In this document: positions 33,941-45,568 of the stretch, piece by piece
Position numbering within the stretch: position 1 is the stretch's first letter
Layout of the letters: every line of letters starts with the position of its first letter
Origin: Oscarella lobularis
Lineage: Eukaryota > Porifera > Homoscleromorpha > Homosclerophorida > Oscarellidae
Assembly: GCF_947507565.1 (NCBI RefSeq)
Contig: NC_089184.1
Location: 2,604,001-2,668,000, forward strand
Direction of reading: 5' to 3'
Length of the DNA: 64,000 nucleotides
Notes under the pieces: model-generated
Database searches by the model: none
Seen by the model: only the letters and a program-made list of their open reading frames with translations
What the model was told of the DNA's origin: nothing
Position numbers and translations under genes: made by a program

Positions 33941-36900
33941 TCAATCTACGTCTTCGTCGAAAATTTGTGAAATATCGGGTCGAAGTCTTGGTGGAGGAGT
34001 CCTTATGCCCATTGTTTTGAATGCGTTTAGAAAAGATTCAGCCAATTGCACTTAATTGACCAACATTGCGTAAACGAATACATGAGACGCGTTTTAGACT
34101 CACATCGCTTTATACTTTGATGCTCCGGAGGCAACTGTTTGGTGTCTTCTTTAGCTCTGATCAGCAAATCTTGGCTGGCACTGAACTGTCCTTTCACACA
34201 CAAGCACCTCACGTACTGAATAAGAACTTTTACAAGAAAAAAAATAACGAATAAAGAGTTTTCACAGAACCGCTTTGCAACTCACTGCCCATTCTCGCAG
34301 GGTTTCCAGTGGGAAGATTCTTAGAGTTGTCCCAGGCCATTTTCACCATCTCCAGAGCATCATCGTGTTTTCCCAGTGAGAAATAAGCCTCGCAAAGGAA
34401 AACGCACGCTTTGAAAGAAAAAGGTAAAACATTCGTTTCCGATTTGCTTAGTAAAAAGCATACCTAACGACAATTCATACTTTCCATCAGGATAAAGTTC
34501 GGTGTAAAGAGAAATCGACTCTTTCAAATAACGAACTACTTCCTGTTTTCTTTGCTCTGAGCGTGTGACGAGCAACTTTCCTTCACGCAAAGCATCTCCC
34601 AAAATAGCAAGGCCTGAATAAAAACATCAAAACCGAAAACACCATATCTTATTAGACAGAAGCACAGTTTGCTTTCTCGGTCAGAGTATCAACCCTCTGG
34701 GGTCCTTTTTCAAAGAGAGACAAACTCTCTCTAAGGAATTCAATGGATTCTTTGTGTTTTCCTGACATATAAAGAACTCGCCCGTGCCAGTAGAGCGCTA
34801 GGAGAAAAATTCGACTTGTCAAATCTAGCTGACATTCTACCAACCTTGTGGAACTCGAGGATGCTCGGGCGGACACACGGATCTTATGACGGAAAGGCCT
34901 TCGCGCGAGAAGTCACACGCTTGGGAATGACGGCCCATTTGAATCATACACAAGCTCATCTCATAACGCACTGCGAAAGAAACATGTAGAAAAGGTCTTC
35001 CTAAGGTAAACCGACTTACAAACGCCAATATCTTCGTGAGCGTCTGGGATCATTTCTTGGTAAATTCTCAGAGCTTCGAAATAATTCTCCACAGAATCGT
35101 CTAGCAAACCGCGCACTTTTTGACACCAACCAAGACACTGGTGACCTGGAAATTACAGAGTAAAATAAACCATAACGTAGCAGTAAAGCTCACTAACAGT
35201 TCGCAAGACAAATCCCAGGATCAAAGAGACCACTCTTCGCCAAAGAGAGAGCTTCCTGCAAAACTCTCAGCTCTTCATCAAATCGCTCCGAAACACTGTA
35301 GACACGTGAAAGTCGTAGATAAACTATAAAAGGCAGTGAACATAGAGTAAATTGAGCCATGACCAGCAATGTACTGTACCATTAAAAGTGCTGGCGGCGG
35401 CTACCGGAGTTTCGTACACAATAAACATTGACTAGTTTATGAAGAATCCATTCGGCGTACGTCATTGAGCCTTGGAGCTCTTGGTTTTGCGCCAGCAAGT
35501 ACAATGCTATCAAACACACAAAGAAAACTAATATATAGTGTAGACGCAGTACGCATTGTCTACAAACCTTCCTCATAAAATACGACGTCAGAATCGGTAA
35601 GGTCTTCAGGAAACCGTCCTCCTAGGGATCGCCGAATATTCACGTCAACCTCTTCCAAAATCTTCAAGCAATATTGGCTTAACGCCAAGCCAAAGTAATC
35701 TAACGCAGAACGCGAGAAGAAAGAAGACATACAAACGAGTTTCACTTACAGTCTCTTCTTCTAAGTCGGATTTCTTCCTCAGAGAATCTCGTCGAGTTGG
35801 CTTCAAAAACGTCAACGCGAAGGGAGCACAAGAACCTTGCATCTTCGTAGTGCTTGTAAAGAAGCGCCAACTGACAGCTGTAGTCAACCAGTCCTGGATA
35901 GATACCGGTATCGTCATCGAGTATCCCCATTCTAAGCATCTTCTCCACAGTAGAATAGATGTGAGGCGTAAGGGAGAGAACAATCGGACTAATCAAACAA
36001 TAGCTCAAATCGTTGATGGGAGGAAGACGTTTGAATAAAGCCTTGGAAACGGACTTTAAGACGCTGATAAAGTCGTCCGTATTTTCGGCCATCCGTTGCA
36101 GCATGCTTGCTTGAATCAAATGATGCATGGGGAAGGTGACAATCATATCGTTATCCAGACTACTGATCTGCTGGACAAGAGAACGTTCGTTCAAAATCTT
36201 AATGGCTTTCGAGATTTTGAACTCCTTATCGAGAGGATTCGTCTGAAAAGCAGCATCGGCGACGACGTCTTGAGGAATGTCACGCGACGACACGACAGCG
36301 CAGCACTTGAGAAGGTGATAACCCTCTTGAGATTCCTCGTCTCTCACGTCATCAAGATCCATCTCCCAAGTTAGAGACACGCGATGTTTCTCCCTCTCTT
36401 TGTAAGCGGTCTGTGCACGCAAAACTTGATCGCAATAATTGACGACATGTCGAGGGTCTAGACGAATGAACCCATTAATGTTGTAAATGTTGCGTTGCCT
36501 TAGATTCTCTTTGAGATGGGACAGATGAAAGTAACGCAAGAAAGTATCTAAATTCAACGCTGCCGCTTCCAAGCGCTTAGCCTCAGCATCAATCTTCCTC
36601 CAGTACTTCAGAAACGTGATCCTGTGCTGCTCAATGTATGTTCCCGCGTGTGATAAAGCCAATGGGAGACCGTCAACGGGAGGCTCAGCCGCAACTTTTT
36701 CTGCATACTTCTTCTCGTTGTAGTCGAGAGTTTGAAAAGAGTCTTTCGATTTTCCGGCCCAACGGAGAAGAGCAACAACGGCCTTTTGCTTTTCAAGAAC
36801 GCTTAAGAGCAATGAGTTGACGTTTCGCTGATAGAAGATGTCGTGCGTCTGCGCTTTTCTCGTCGTAATGATGATGTGACAGGCATCGTGAGCGCCGGGC

Positions 36901-37757
36901 AAGATATCGTTGACAAAGCCAAAATCGTCAGTATTGTCAAGAAGAAGAAGACATCGAGGGCGATTTCTGATATAGCGCAGGAAAGCACGAAGTCACAGAA
37001 CTGATGACGTCACGCTTGTTACTCAAATCACCACACCTCACAATCTATATGATGACAAAATGAAATCAATTTGTCGTGTAGAGATGAACACTTACGTTTT
37101 CTTTTAACCAAAACAGAAACGACGAATATGATTCGGTGTTGAAATAGAAAACGCCATCTGAATACGATTTGACGTATTGGTGAACGTATTTGAAAGCCAG
37201 AGTCGTTTTTCCTACTCCGCCAACACCCGAGATAATCGGGAAAATACACGTAAGATCAAAATCCACAATTTTGACAGCTAAAGCAGGCCTGAATTTTCTG
37301 ATAATCGATTGGTTCAACGTGACTCGTTCTTGCTTTTCCGTTCCACAAATACCGTGCAATCTCTCTCAGTTCGTCGTCCCTTCCGTAAAATCGTCGGTCA
37401 TTAACAACACAGCGGGGCAAAAGATCTAAAACAGAAATCTCACATTGATTAAATGACATTGAGACATTGAAAATGTCCCACCGCTGATACTCCTGTTCTC
37501 TTGGGGAATTTGTACACTTCGCCTTCTTTTGACGTTGCGCAGAACTTTTCGAATGCTTTCGACCGATGAAATACTCCGACCCTTAGCTGCACGATATTTC
37601 TCAAGCATGGCCCAGGCCATAAATTTAACGTTTAGACAACGGTTCAGGTGGTACTCCTCAATGCAGTCTAGTTCAGGCATTTCAAAGCCTAGAGAGGCAC
37701 CTAGCTCCTTCCAGTAATGACCAACTTCTTCGAAAGCAAACTGATACAAAGACTTAT
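33941..37757 (-). CDS. Death-NB-ARC-TPR (NLR/APAF1-like) gene, copy 2
   Basis: Exon 37757-37482 carries a Death domain (YWKELGASLGFEMPELDCIE to FMAWAMLEKYR). Exon from 37425: LPRCVVNDRRFYGRDDELRE. P-loop exon: IFPIISGVGGVGKTTLAFKY (Walker A GVGGVGKTT). Next CLLLLDNTDDFGF (Walker B) and HIIITTRKAQTHD, then winged-helix and linker sequence to 35742. TPR exons follow (SLCMIQMGRHSQACDFSREG, ALYWHGRVLYMSGKHKESIE, others) and a tail PPPRLRPDISQIFDEDVD ends at 33941. The family forms nucleotide-switched oligomers in cell death and immunity; here TPRs would be the sensor. One intron around the Walker B exon is hard to place, so intactness is not certain. Confidence 0.7.
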
Positions 37758-38220
37758 CTAAAAAAAGATCAATAAATAGGTAAATTAAAAATAACGGAAT
37801 AAATAAGGAAAACGGATGGAATATTGGTACAGCCCTATTTAGCTGACCATTACCGTAGTCTGCTTCTTTGAAGGTCCTGGAAGAGCTATATACTGAAGTG
37901 AGGCGTACGTAAACCTTAGAGTCGTCGTAAGAATAGGATTATCGAGCTTACGCTCTCTAGCCACCACTGGGTCTTTTGCAGAAGTCTTCAAAAAGAGCCT
38001 TAGCACAACGCTGTATGAATAGATTCTAAGACGACGCCCCCTTTCTCCATCTATCTTTGGTCTCTCACTTGCAGGAAGAAGTGTCGTCTCTGGTCGATTT
38101 GCGCAAACGACGAAGTTTCCGGCTACTTAGTCGATTCTCACAAGCAATATTTCGAAGCAAATCGATGCACTGCATCCCGACTGGGCGAAGAACGAAGGGG
38201 GGAAAATGCATGCGCGATAG
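37758..38220 (-). promoter_or_regulatory. Duplicated 5' flank of the Death-NB-ARC-TPR genes
   Basis: 38030-38180 is the inverted counterpart of about 7590-7740 upstream of copy 1 (shared TCTCTCACTTGCAGGAAGAA and AGCAAATCGATGCACTGCA-type blocks). The duplication therefore carried the promoter and 5' UTR as well as the gene. No TATA box is clear. Confidence 0.5.
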
Positions 38221-39104
38221 ACTCTGAATGACGTCATCTTACATTACGGTTCAGTTGCATGGAATACAAATCCTTCGATTAGAAAACCCGTCCTAAAATT
38301 GCCAAATTGAAATAAGGAACGAATGAGATAGAGACTCTGAACCTTGAGTAATATATATTATATCCTGAAAGCGAAGTTTGAGACAAAAATTCACACTTGA
38401 CTTGCTAACGTCACCCTCTTACAAAGGACAAACAGCTTCACCTCCTCAAGAGAAAACGCGGCAAAGAAGAGCTAAACTTCTATGATATCACTTAATACAG
38501 CTAGGCCAAGCCAACACGATACAGCACTTTGGGACCTTCAACAAAGTAGCAATTGCATACGCAAACCTAAGTATGAATTAACAGCTGTACAAATACCATT
38601 CACTCTCACTTAGGCTATATACAAATGATGGTAAGGGCAGGCCTTCAAACAACCAAGTGAGGCGTCTGGACAGCTGCGTACACATTTCTTCATGACGAAG
38701 AGACAGCCTTGTGCTGTCACGGCGCTGAGCAACAGATATAAGATATCAAAATGAAGATCTCTAAGAAATGGTGGAGATCAATTAAATCCAAGTTACACAT
38801 CGTGTACGTACTAATCGACGAGAGGACGCTTCGTCATTTCGAATCGTTTTGCTGACTGATCCAAGTAAGAAATTCTCTTTGATGTAAGGAGGCACGTGAA
38901 GCATGCAAAGCACCGTCTTTGGTGAGGAGAACGACGACGAGAGGCGCGAGAAGAGGAGACGAGCGAACGTATAAATGAAGATGAGCGAGAACGGTCATGC
39001 AAGATTTTGAGACACGTCACGCGGCCTGATGACGTCAAAAACTTGAAATTCAAACAACGCGTGGGCGAAAGCTTTAGGGCAGCTCAAACGACTCCGGGAG
39101 AAAA
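38221..39104. other. Intergenic, no gene recognised
   Basis: No convincing exon on either strand. GACGTCA-type (CRE-like) sites occur near 38230 and 39030. Confidence 0.3.
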
Positions 39105-39421
39105 TCTGCTGAGCACGGCGCTGGGGATGCATGAGCCACGGCGCACGTGATGGGCCGCAGGTTCGAATCCCGAAGCGTGATCGTTTTTTTCTTTTTTTTT
39201 CTTCTTTCTTTTTTTTCTCTGTACCTAAACGGCGATATATGATCACCCGCGACTGTGGCTTAACCGCCCGTAGCATGGCGGTTCCAAGGGGGCGAAGCCC
39301 CCCTCTACGACCTATGCTCATTGGGGCGGTTAAGCCCGGAGCGGGGCCGCCACCGATACCAGTAAGGTTTAGGGTTAGGGTTGGGTTAGGTACATGAAAA
39401 AAACGCTTTTTAAGCTCTCTA
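39105..39421 (+). repeat. tRNA-derived SINE-like element, copy 2
   Basis: It has a B-box-like GCAGGTTCGAATCCC at about 39157, a T/C tract, the hairpin GGGGGCGAAGCCCCCC, GGGGCGGTTAAGCCCGGAGC, then a TTTAGGGTTAGGGTTGGG tract and AAGCTCTCTA at the end. It matches copy 1 (12290-12631) in the opposite orientation, while the 5' head is more diverged. Confidence 0.75.
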
Positions 39422-40206
39422 GGTTAGGTCCATACTCTATAGTGCGCTAAACGATTTCTTCCCCTCGGTTACCGTGCGCTACCTGTTACAGTTACGGTGA
39501 GTTACTTTACCGTGACTCTAGCCACAGCGCACAAAAAAACCTCCTTTTCCCCCCTTTCTTGCTTGCGGACTTGAAAAATGCGTAACTGACGACTTTCCTG
39601 CATCAATTTATCACTCTTTAGCTAAAAAAGTAGCAGATTCCAGTAGAAAAAACGTGAATCGATTTTTTTCTTTCTTATGATGCTTCGAATCTACTCAAAA
39701 TCGTAGCGGTTGCGCTGTAGATGTCGTTTAAAATGGATAAAAAATGACAGAAGAGAGGTGCAGTGGAAGAAGGAGGGTGGTCATGGTTCGGGAGGCCTTT
39801 CCTCGTTTCCTCGCATACGAAAAATTCGAAAAAAAGGGTATGCGCAGTTGTACTTTTAGAGGATCAAAACCTGCGCGTATGATCTTTTCTGGGACTTGTG
39901 GCCAATGGCGACCGATCGCCCATTTCTTACGCCTACAATGGAGTTCGAATTTCGGCCTAAAATGGGGACAGGTTTCTTCGAACGGTATTGGGTCTCAAGA
40001 AAGGACCCGATTTCTCCGAAGCAGGATAGGAGAAAGAGTTGCCCAATTGAATTTTAGCGGTCTATTTGGCTTCTTCAGTTTCCACGAGAAAAATTGCTTC
40101 ACCGAGTCGACAACCGAGACGATTTGTCTCATTCGACGATGCAATCGAACTGGCTCAATCCGTACAACACTCAAGAAAAGAACTGCGCGTGCGCACTGGT
40201 TGAGAA

Positions 40207-42727
40207 ATGGCGTGGGTTCCTCAAATACTTCGCAAAAACGACTCCCCCGACTACGACTCTCTAACCATTCAACCCGAGGAACGGCGTTCTCATGAATTCG
40301 CGTTGGTCGACGATCATCTTCATCTCATCGGTGGCTTGGACGGATCAAAATGCTTTCCCCGCGATGAAATCTTTGTGATGAATGTTCGAAGTACGGAAAA
40401 GCAGTGGATCCGTCGATTGACTGGAGGTCGAACGATTCCTCCACCTTGTGAGGGAGCACGATGTGTTGTCATCGACAAAATGATCTACTCATACGGGGGA
40501 GAGACAGACAACGGTCGTCGCCTAGGAATCGTTTATCGTCTCGATCCGAAGAAAATGGAATGGATCGAAGTAGCGACGCCTATCGGAGGAAAGAAACCGC
40601 ACGAACGCTCCGAATGCTGTTTGTGTGCGATTGGATCAAGAATGATCATGTTTGGGGGAAAGAGCGAAACGGAGATCCCTCGTCATCAACTCCAGTCTGG
40701 GGCAACTCTGGATCAATACGACTGTAGTAATGACATTTATGAATTTCGACTTGAAGAGGGAAATGAAAAAGGTGACTCGATTTAATATCAATTTGATAAT
40801 AATTTGAAATATGAACTAGGAATGTGGTTCGATTTGAAATTAAGTGGAACACGACCAAAACCACTTGCTGGCGCTGCCATGGCAACCATTGACAAGCATC
40901 GAGCATTACTTCATGGAACGGACGTGGAGAAAGAATCTCACTCTATTTTAATAAATTTAAATCGCAAGGTAAATCTGCGTAATTAAATAATAGATATGTT
41001 TAGCAATATTTTTAGTTGTGGACAATCATTGATTTCAATGTGAAACTATCACCGAGATACAGTCATGCAATTTGTCAATTAGTGACAGAAGGATTAGAAG
41101 ACGAATCACATTGTCTTCTCGTTGGCGGTAAAATGTTCGACAAAACAAATTCTGACTATGTTTACATTCTGGATTGTGACAATTCCAAAGCATATCAGGT
41201 TGCGATAATTTTACTTTTATTAAATTTTAATGATTATTTGTTAAGATGGACGTCGATCCGCAATTGGGAAAAGTTTGGTTTCACACATGTCATTGTGTGC
41301 AGAACGAAAACAAGACTACTGACGTCATTGTCTGTGGTGGTATCAATTGGAATTTGTCTTATAGGCCTATTTTAAGCTGCTTTTGTCTTGGTATATAAAT
41401 TTTATTCGACTTATGAGCGTTTAATGAATCATGTTTTCAGACGTGAAGAACGAGCCGTACATGAAAATTGAACGAGAAATTCTCTCGTCGAGACTTGCGT
41501 CAGCTCGTGCAGCAACTTCATCTCCGCGTCTTTCACTTCCAAGTCACAGAGAAGATATTGCAGTGATGCGACGCGAGCTAGAGCATTTGCGACGAAGGTG
41601 CTCTGAATTGACCGAAGAAAAATCCTCTATCAGGTTATTTATTATGTTTAGTATGATTTTAATTATATCTTACTTTTTTAAATTTAGAAATGAATTGGCC
41701 TCTGCCCAACGTCAAATCACTCAAATAAGGTTACCTAATTGATATATTAAATATTATTCATCTATAACTTCTCTATAAAATTAATTCTTAGCGTGAATTT
41801 TTTGTGGTTTTAGAAAAGAACTGAACTCTTCTTATTGTCTTGTTGAACGTAAAGAGGGAGAATTGACTCAGATCAGGTCATTTTTTAAAATTAATAAAAA
41901 AATTTGGTGTCATCTTTTAATAATAGGCAAGAATTGGCGTCTGTTCAAGGAGAAGCATCTTTTGCTCAATGTCGTCTCTAACAGGAAAAAGACCTGCAGA
42001 TTGCTTCAATTCGGTGGCCACGAAAAAAATAGGCTAAGCCAATAGTTGATATATTTATTGTTTTTAGAGGGGAACTGGCCACTTCTCAACGGCTTGCACA
42101 GGGTAAAGACGGAGTGATTGCTCAAATCAGGTCATTGAGAGTAATGCTTCATAAATAAATTATTAAATGATGTTTTACCTCTTTGCAAAATAAAAAGAGA
42201 AATGTTTATTGATAACGTGAAGTGCTTTTAATTTAGAGAAGAACTGACGTCTTCCCAACGTCGTCTGCAGGTTAAAGAAAAAGAAATTATTCAAATAATA
42301 AGAAGGTATTATCCGTTCTGTGAACTACCTGCTCCAAGGGAATGTTATTCTGTTTGTATAGGAAAGAACTCGCTGGTTCTAGACTAGGAGGTGAGAAGAG
42401 ATAGTGTAGTTTTTGGCTTCTTTATATTCATTTCATGCAGATGCACTTCCAAAGGAAATCAACAAGCCCCTCACTCACGTCGTCGCGACACTAGTTGAAG
42501 CAAAATGGGATAAGTTTCTTCTCTGCTTGGGACGAAAATCCAGTGCAATAGCGCAGTACAAACAAAAATCTGAAGAGAATTTTGTTCGTGCCATTTGGAT
42601 CATAGATGATTGGGTTGCAGAATGCGGTCGAGAGGCAACGGCAAATGCTCTTATTGAAGCGTGTGAGGAGTGTGGCATTCACAAAGATACCATTGAAGCT
42701 GCTTATAGAAAGAAGTCGAAGTCGTGA
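40207..42727 (+). CDS. Unit A: Kelch-coiled coil-Death domain protein
   Basis: Exon 1 (40207-40771), then 40820-40968, 41016-41198, 41246-41390 and 41441-about 41632 encode a Kelch propeller (LHLIGGLDGS, IYSYGGET, MIMFGGKS, LLVGGKM, VIVCGGIN). A coiled coil follows, starting MRRELEHLRRRCSELTEEKS. Small exons (about 41690, 41815, 41930, 42067, 42237, 42361) continue it with units like ELASAQRQITQIR. The last exon (42441-42727) is a Death domain: TLVEAKWDKFLLCLG to REATANALIEACEECG. The start is the ATG shared in position with units C and D. Likely a cytosolic adaptor that senses through Kelch and signals through Death-Death contact (inference). Confidence 0.75.
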
Positions 42728-42873
42728 AAATTCTCCATAATTAATTTCTTGCTTTTTGTTTTAAATTTTGTTTTTACTTTTTTGTACAGGGTATGATTTT
42801 TGCTTTTTTGGATTGCGCTTCTGTGTTTGCGATTGCGCAAATTGTCGTTGCTAGGCATGTGACTGTTTACAAC

Positions 42874-43407
42874 ATGGCGACGACAAGACGATCTCCGATC
42901 TTACCGCGGAGAAATACTAGCGGCTCAACGTCATCGAAAACACTAAATTCGCTGAGACCACACCGCAAATACTTTCCAGGGGGATCGCCTCGCCAGTTAC
43001 CGCCCGATCCTCGACCTAAACAGACATCGAGCTACAAAAACGAGTCAATGAGAGCGCTAGCCGGCCGCCACGAGCCAGTAAAAGTTACTACGCCATTCAG
43101 GAACGACGCCAGTTCTCGTAATTAAGGCACAGGCGCTCGCTCCGATTACGTCCCTGCTTCCACACCAAGAATTCCTCTAGTGTCTAAGACATTAGATGCG
43201 AGCTATATAGATACAGGCTCAGATTATCGTCACAGCTCTCTTCGACGATCGAATAGCATCGAATCAATTCCATCTCATGTAACTGTAACTCGTTCGCGTT
43301 CGAATTCGTCAAAGGACGATTTTCTACTGAGAGAAACGAAACTCACGTCATTATCAAGAGAAAAATCGACTTGGGACGAGATCGTGGCAATAGTCCAACG
43401 ACGTTAG
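42874..43407 (+). pseudogene. 5' fragment of a USP2-like gene
   Basis: MATTRRSPILPRRNTSGSTS and, after a break, RSNSIESIPSHVTVTRSRSN and SSKDDFLLRETKLTSLSREK match the N-terminal, disordered part of the USP2-like gene at 55378-57433. The match ends before the catalytic Cys box. It includes the start-codon context ACAACATGGCGACGACAAGA, a YY1-like AACATGGCG. It lies between the Death exon of unit A and the coiled-coil exons of unit B. Confidence 0.65.
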
Positions 43408-43467
43408 TGAGAGGCGGTGTTAGCTATTAATTAATGTGTATACTTGAAATTCTGACGTGTTTTTTTA

Positions 43468-45568
43468 AATCAGAGAAGAGCTGACGTCTTCTCATCGTCT
43501 GGTACAGCATGAAGACGGAGAAATAGCGCAGGTCGGATTATTTATTGAAAGTGGTAATTTATTTAGTGACGTACATTTTTTTTATTCAGAAATGAACTGG
43601 GCTCTGCCCAGCGTCTTCGGAATGGTGAAAACGAAGAAATCACTCAAATGAGGTTAATAAATATTGTGAATGTTGTCAATCGTTATGTGCATTCATTTTG
43701 TGTACATAATGTATTTTTTATCGTGATTCTTTTTATTTTAGAGAAGAACTGACCTCTTTTCATCGTCTTTTGGAGCAAAAAGACGGAGAAGTTACTCAGA
43801 TCAGGTTATTTATTTAAAGGAATTTAAATTTGATGTCAGCTCTAATTATATAGGCAAGAATTGGCGTCCGTTCAAAGAGAAGCATTATTGGCCCAACATC
43901 GTTTTGAGCAGCAAATTTTTCGAAAAGACGAACAGATTTCATCCATTAGGTTTTTAGAGAAACCTTATTAAATATATTTACCATAATAAATATAATAAAT
44001 ATAATAGTACTGTAACCACATATTATTGTCTTTAGAAAGTAACTGACGTTAGTGCAACGTCACAGTGTCATTTAAATCTGAGCGTGATTTTTTTGTAACT
44101 TCAGAGGTGAAGTGACCTCTTCTCATCGTCTTCTTCAGCAGAAAGACGAAGAAATGGCTCAGATCAGGTTATTTAATTAATAAGAATAATAAATGTATAT
44201 GGTATCAGCTTTTAAATTATAGGCAAGAATTGGCGTCTGTTCAAAGTGAAGCGTATATAGCTCAACGTCGTCTTGAACAGCAAAAAGACGAACAGATTTC
44301 TTCTATTTGGTTTTGAAGAGATTTTTGATTAAGACGGTTACTGACAATTTATTGGGTCTACCATAGGCAAGAACTGGCCTCTTCTCAACGCCTTGTGTAT
44401 ATCGTAAGGAAGAAGACATAGCTAATATCAGGTTATTGAAAGTAATACCTAGCAATGTTTCTTACTTTTATATTTTTCAGGGAGGACCTCTTCACATCTC
44501 AACGCCTTGTCGAACAAAAAAATGAAGAAATTGCAGTTTCTTTGATGCGCTATGAAGCCCTAGAGGCGTCCCGTGACGAGATAAAAAGAAACCTCGACGC
44601 ATTCACTGACGTGCTAAACATCAATTCCGATGAAGTCCATCTCTCAAATAAAAGTCTCGGCTCAGGATCATTTGCAGGTAGACACACTACAAATAATGAT
44701 TTATATTTGACTCTAATATCGCTTAAATAAATCAATCAGGCGTTTCTGTTGGGCGTTGGCGCGAAATGCGAGTCGCCGTCAAAAAATTCACGACCTCATC
44801 ATAAGTCAACGCAACGAAGCAATGTTCAAACGAGAAGTTGTGGTATGCAGTCGTCTCCACCATCCCAATATCATGGTCGTATGTGGAGCGGTCATGACCG
44901 AAGGAGCACCCCTTCAAATCGTCATGGAATTACTCGAGGGATCGGTCAGCGAAGTCATCGACGCCGCTCACGCTTCCAGGTCCTATCTGACCATTTACGA
45001 GCAGCTGTCTATTGCCATGGATATGACGTCAGGAATCGCATATCTTCATCAGATTCGTCGTCGACCCTACGTCCACGGTGACATACGCCCGTCGGATGTT
45101 CTCGTTACACGAGACATGAAGGTGAAAATAGGTGATTTAGGAGCGGCGCACATTATCGAGAGTTCTCTGTCCGCTGGTCCCATGAGCCCTCCTTATCTCG
45201 CTCCAGAAAGAGCGCCACTGTCTTGCGGCACTGCCACTTCGAGCACGTTGAGTAGCGACGTGTACAGCATGGGCGTTTCATTACTTGAAGTATTCACGGG
45301 TGTGGGTCCTATTCCAGAAGAGAGGAACACTCAGTTGGGTCTTCTCGCTAATCGTTCCAATTTATTCGTACTCTGCAGTCGTTTAATAAGTCGCGATCCT
45401 GCTAAACGATTCTCAGCACAAACGTGTTTTGAAACTCTCAAAATTTATTTTGGTCAACATGAAAAGCGTTTGTCTGAACGTGAACTTATAACAGCGAAAC
45501 GATTGGTTAATGGGGTGTTTGGGAAAGACACTCACAAAGTCATTCTCCTCAATATTTCCTTGAACTAA
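43468..45568 (+). pseudogene. Unit B: coiled coil-TKL-like kinase with a one-base frameshift
   Basis: Eight or nine small coiled-coil exons (for example at 43474, 43591, 43742, 43855, 44106, 44223) are followed by the linker exon 44482-44682 (ALEASRDEIKRNLDAF, ending LGSGSFA) and the kinase exon 44740-45568. The kinase has VAVKK, YVHGDIRPSDV (HRD to HGD, and Asn to Asp), GDLGAAH and LAPER. Right after VAVKK one A is missing from the A-run (six rather than the seven in unit D), which shifts the frame, so it is decayed or an assembly error. No Kelch exons or start of its own were found. Confidence 0.7.

Noticed and set aside
39363-39392. TTAGGG-like tract as an internal telomere or chromosome end
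   Set aside because: It is short, imperfect and present at the same position in both SINE copies, so it belongs to the SINE.
44749-45081. Arg/Ser/His-rich plus-strand frames in the kinase exons (also 49512-49742 and 54217-54519)
   Set aside because: They recur in all units because the kinase exons are homologous; they are alternative frames of the kinase coding sequence.
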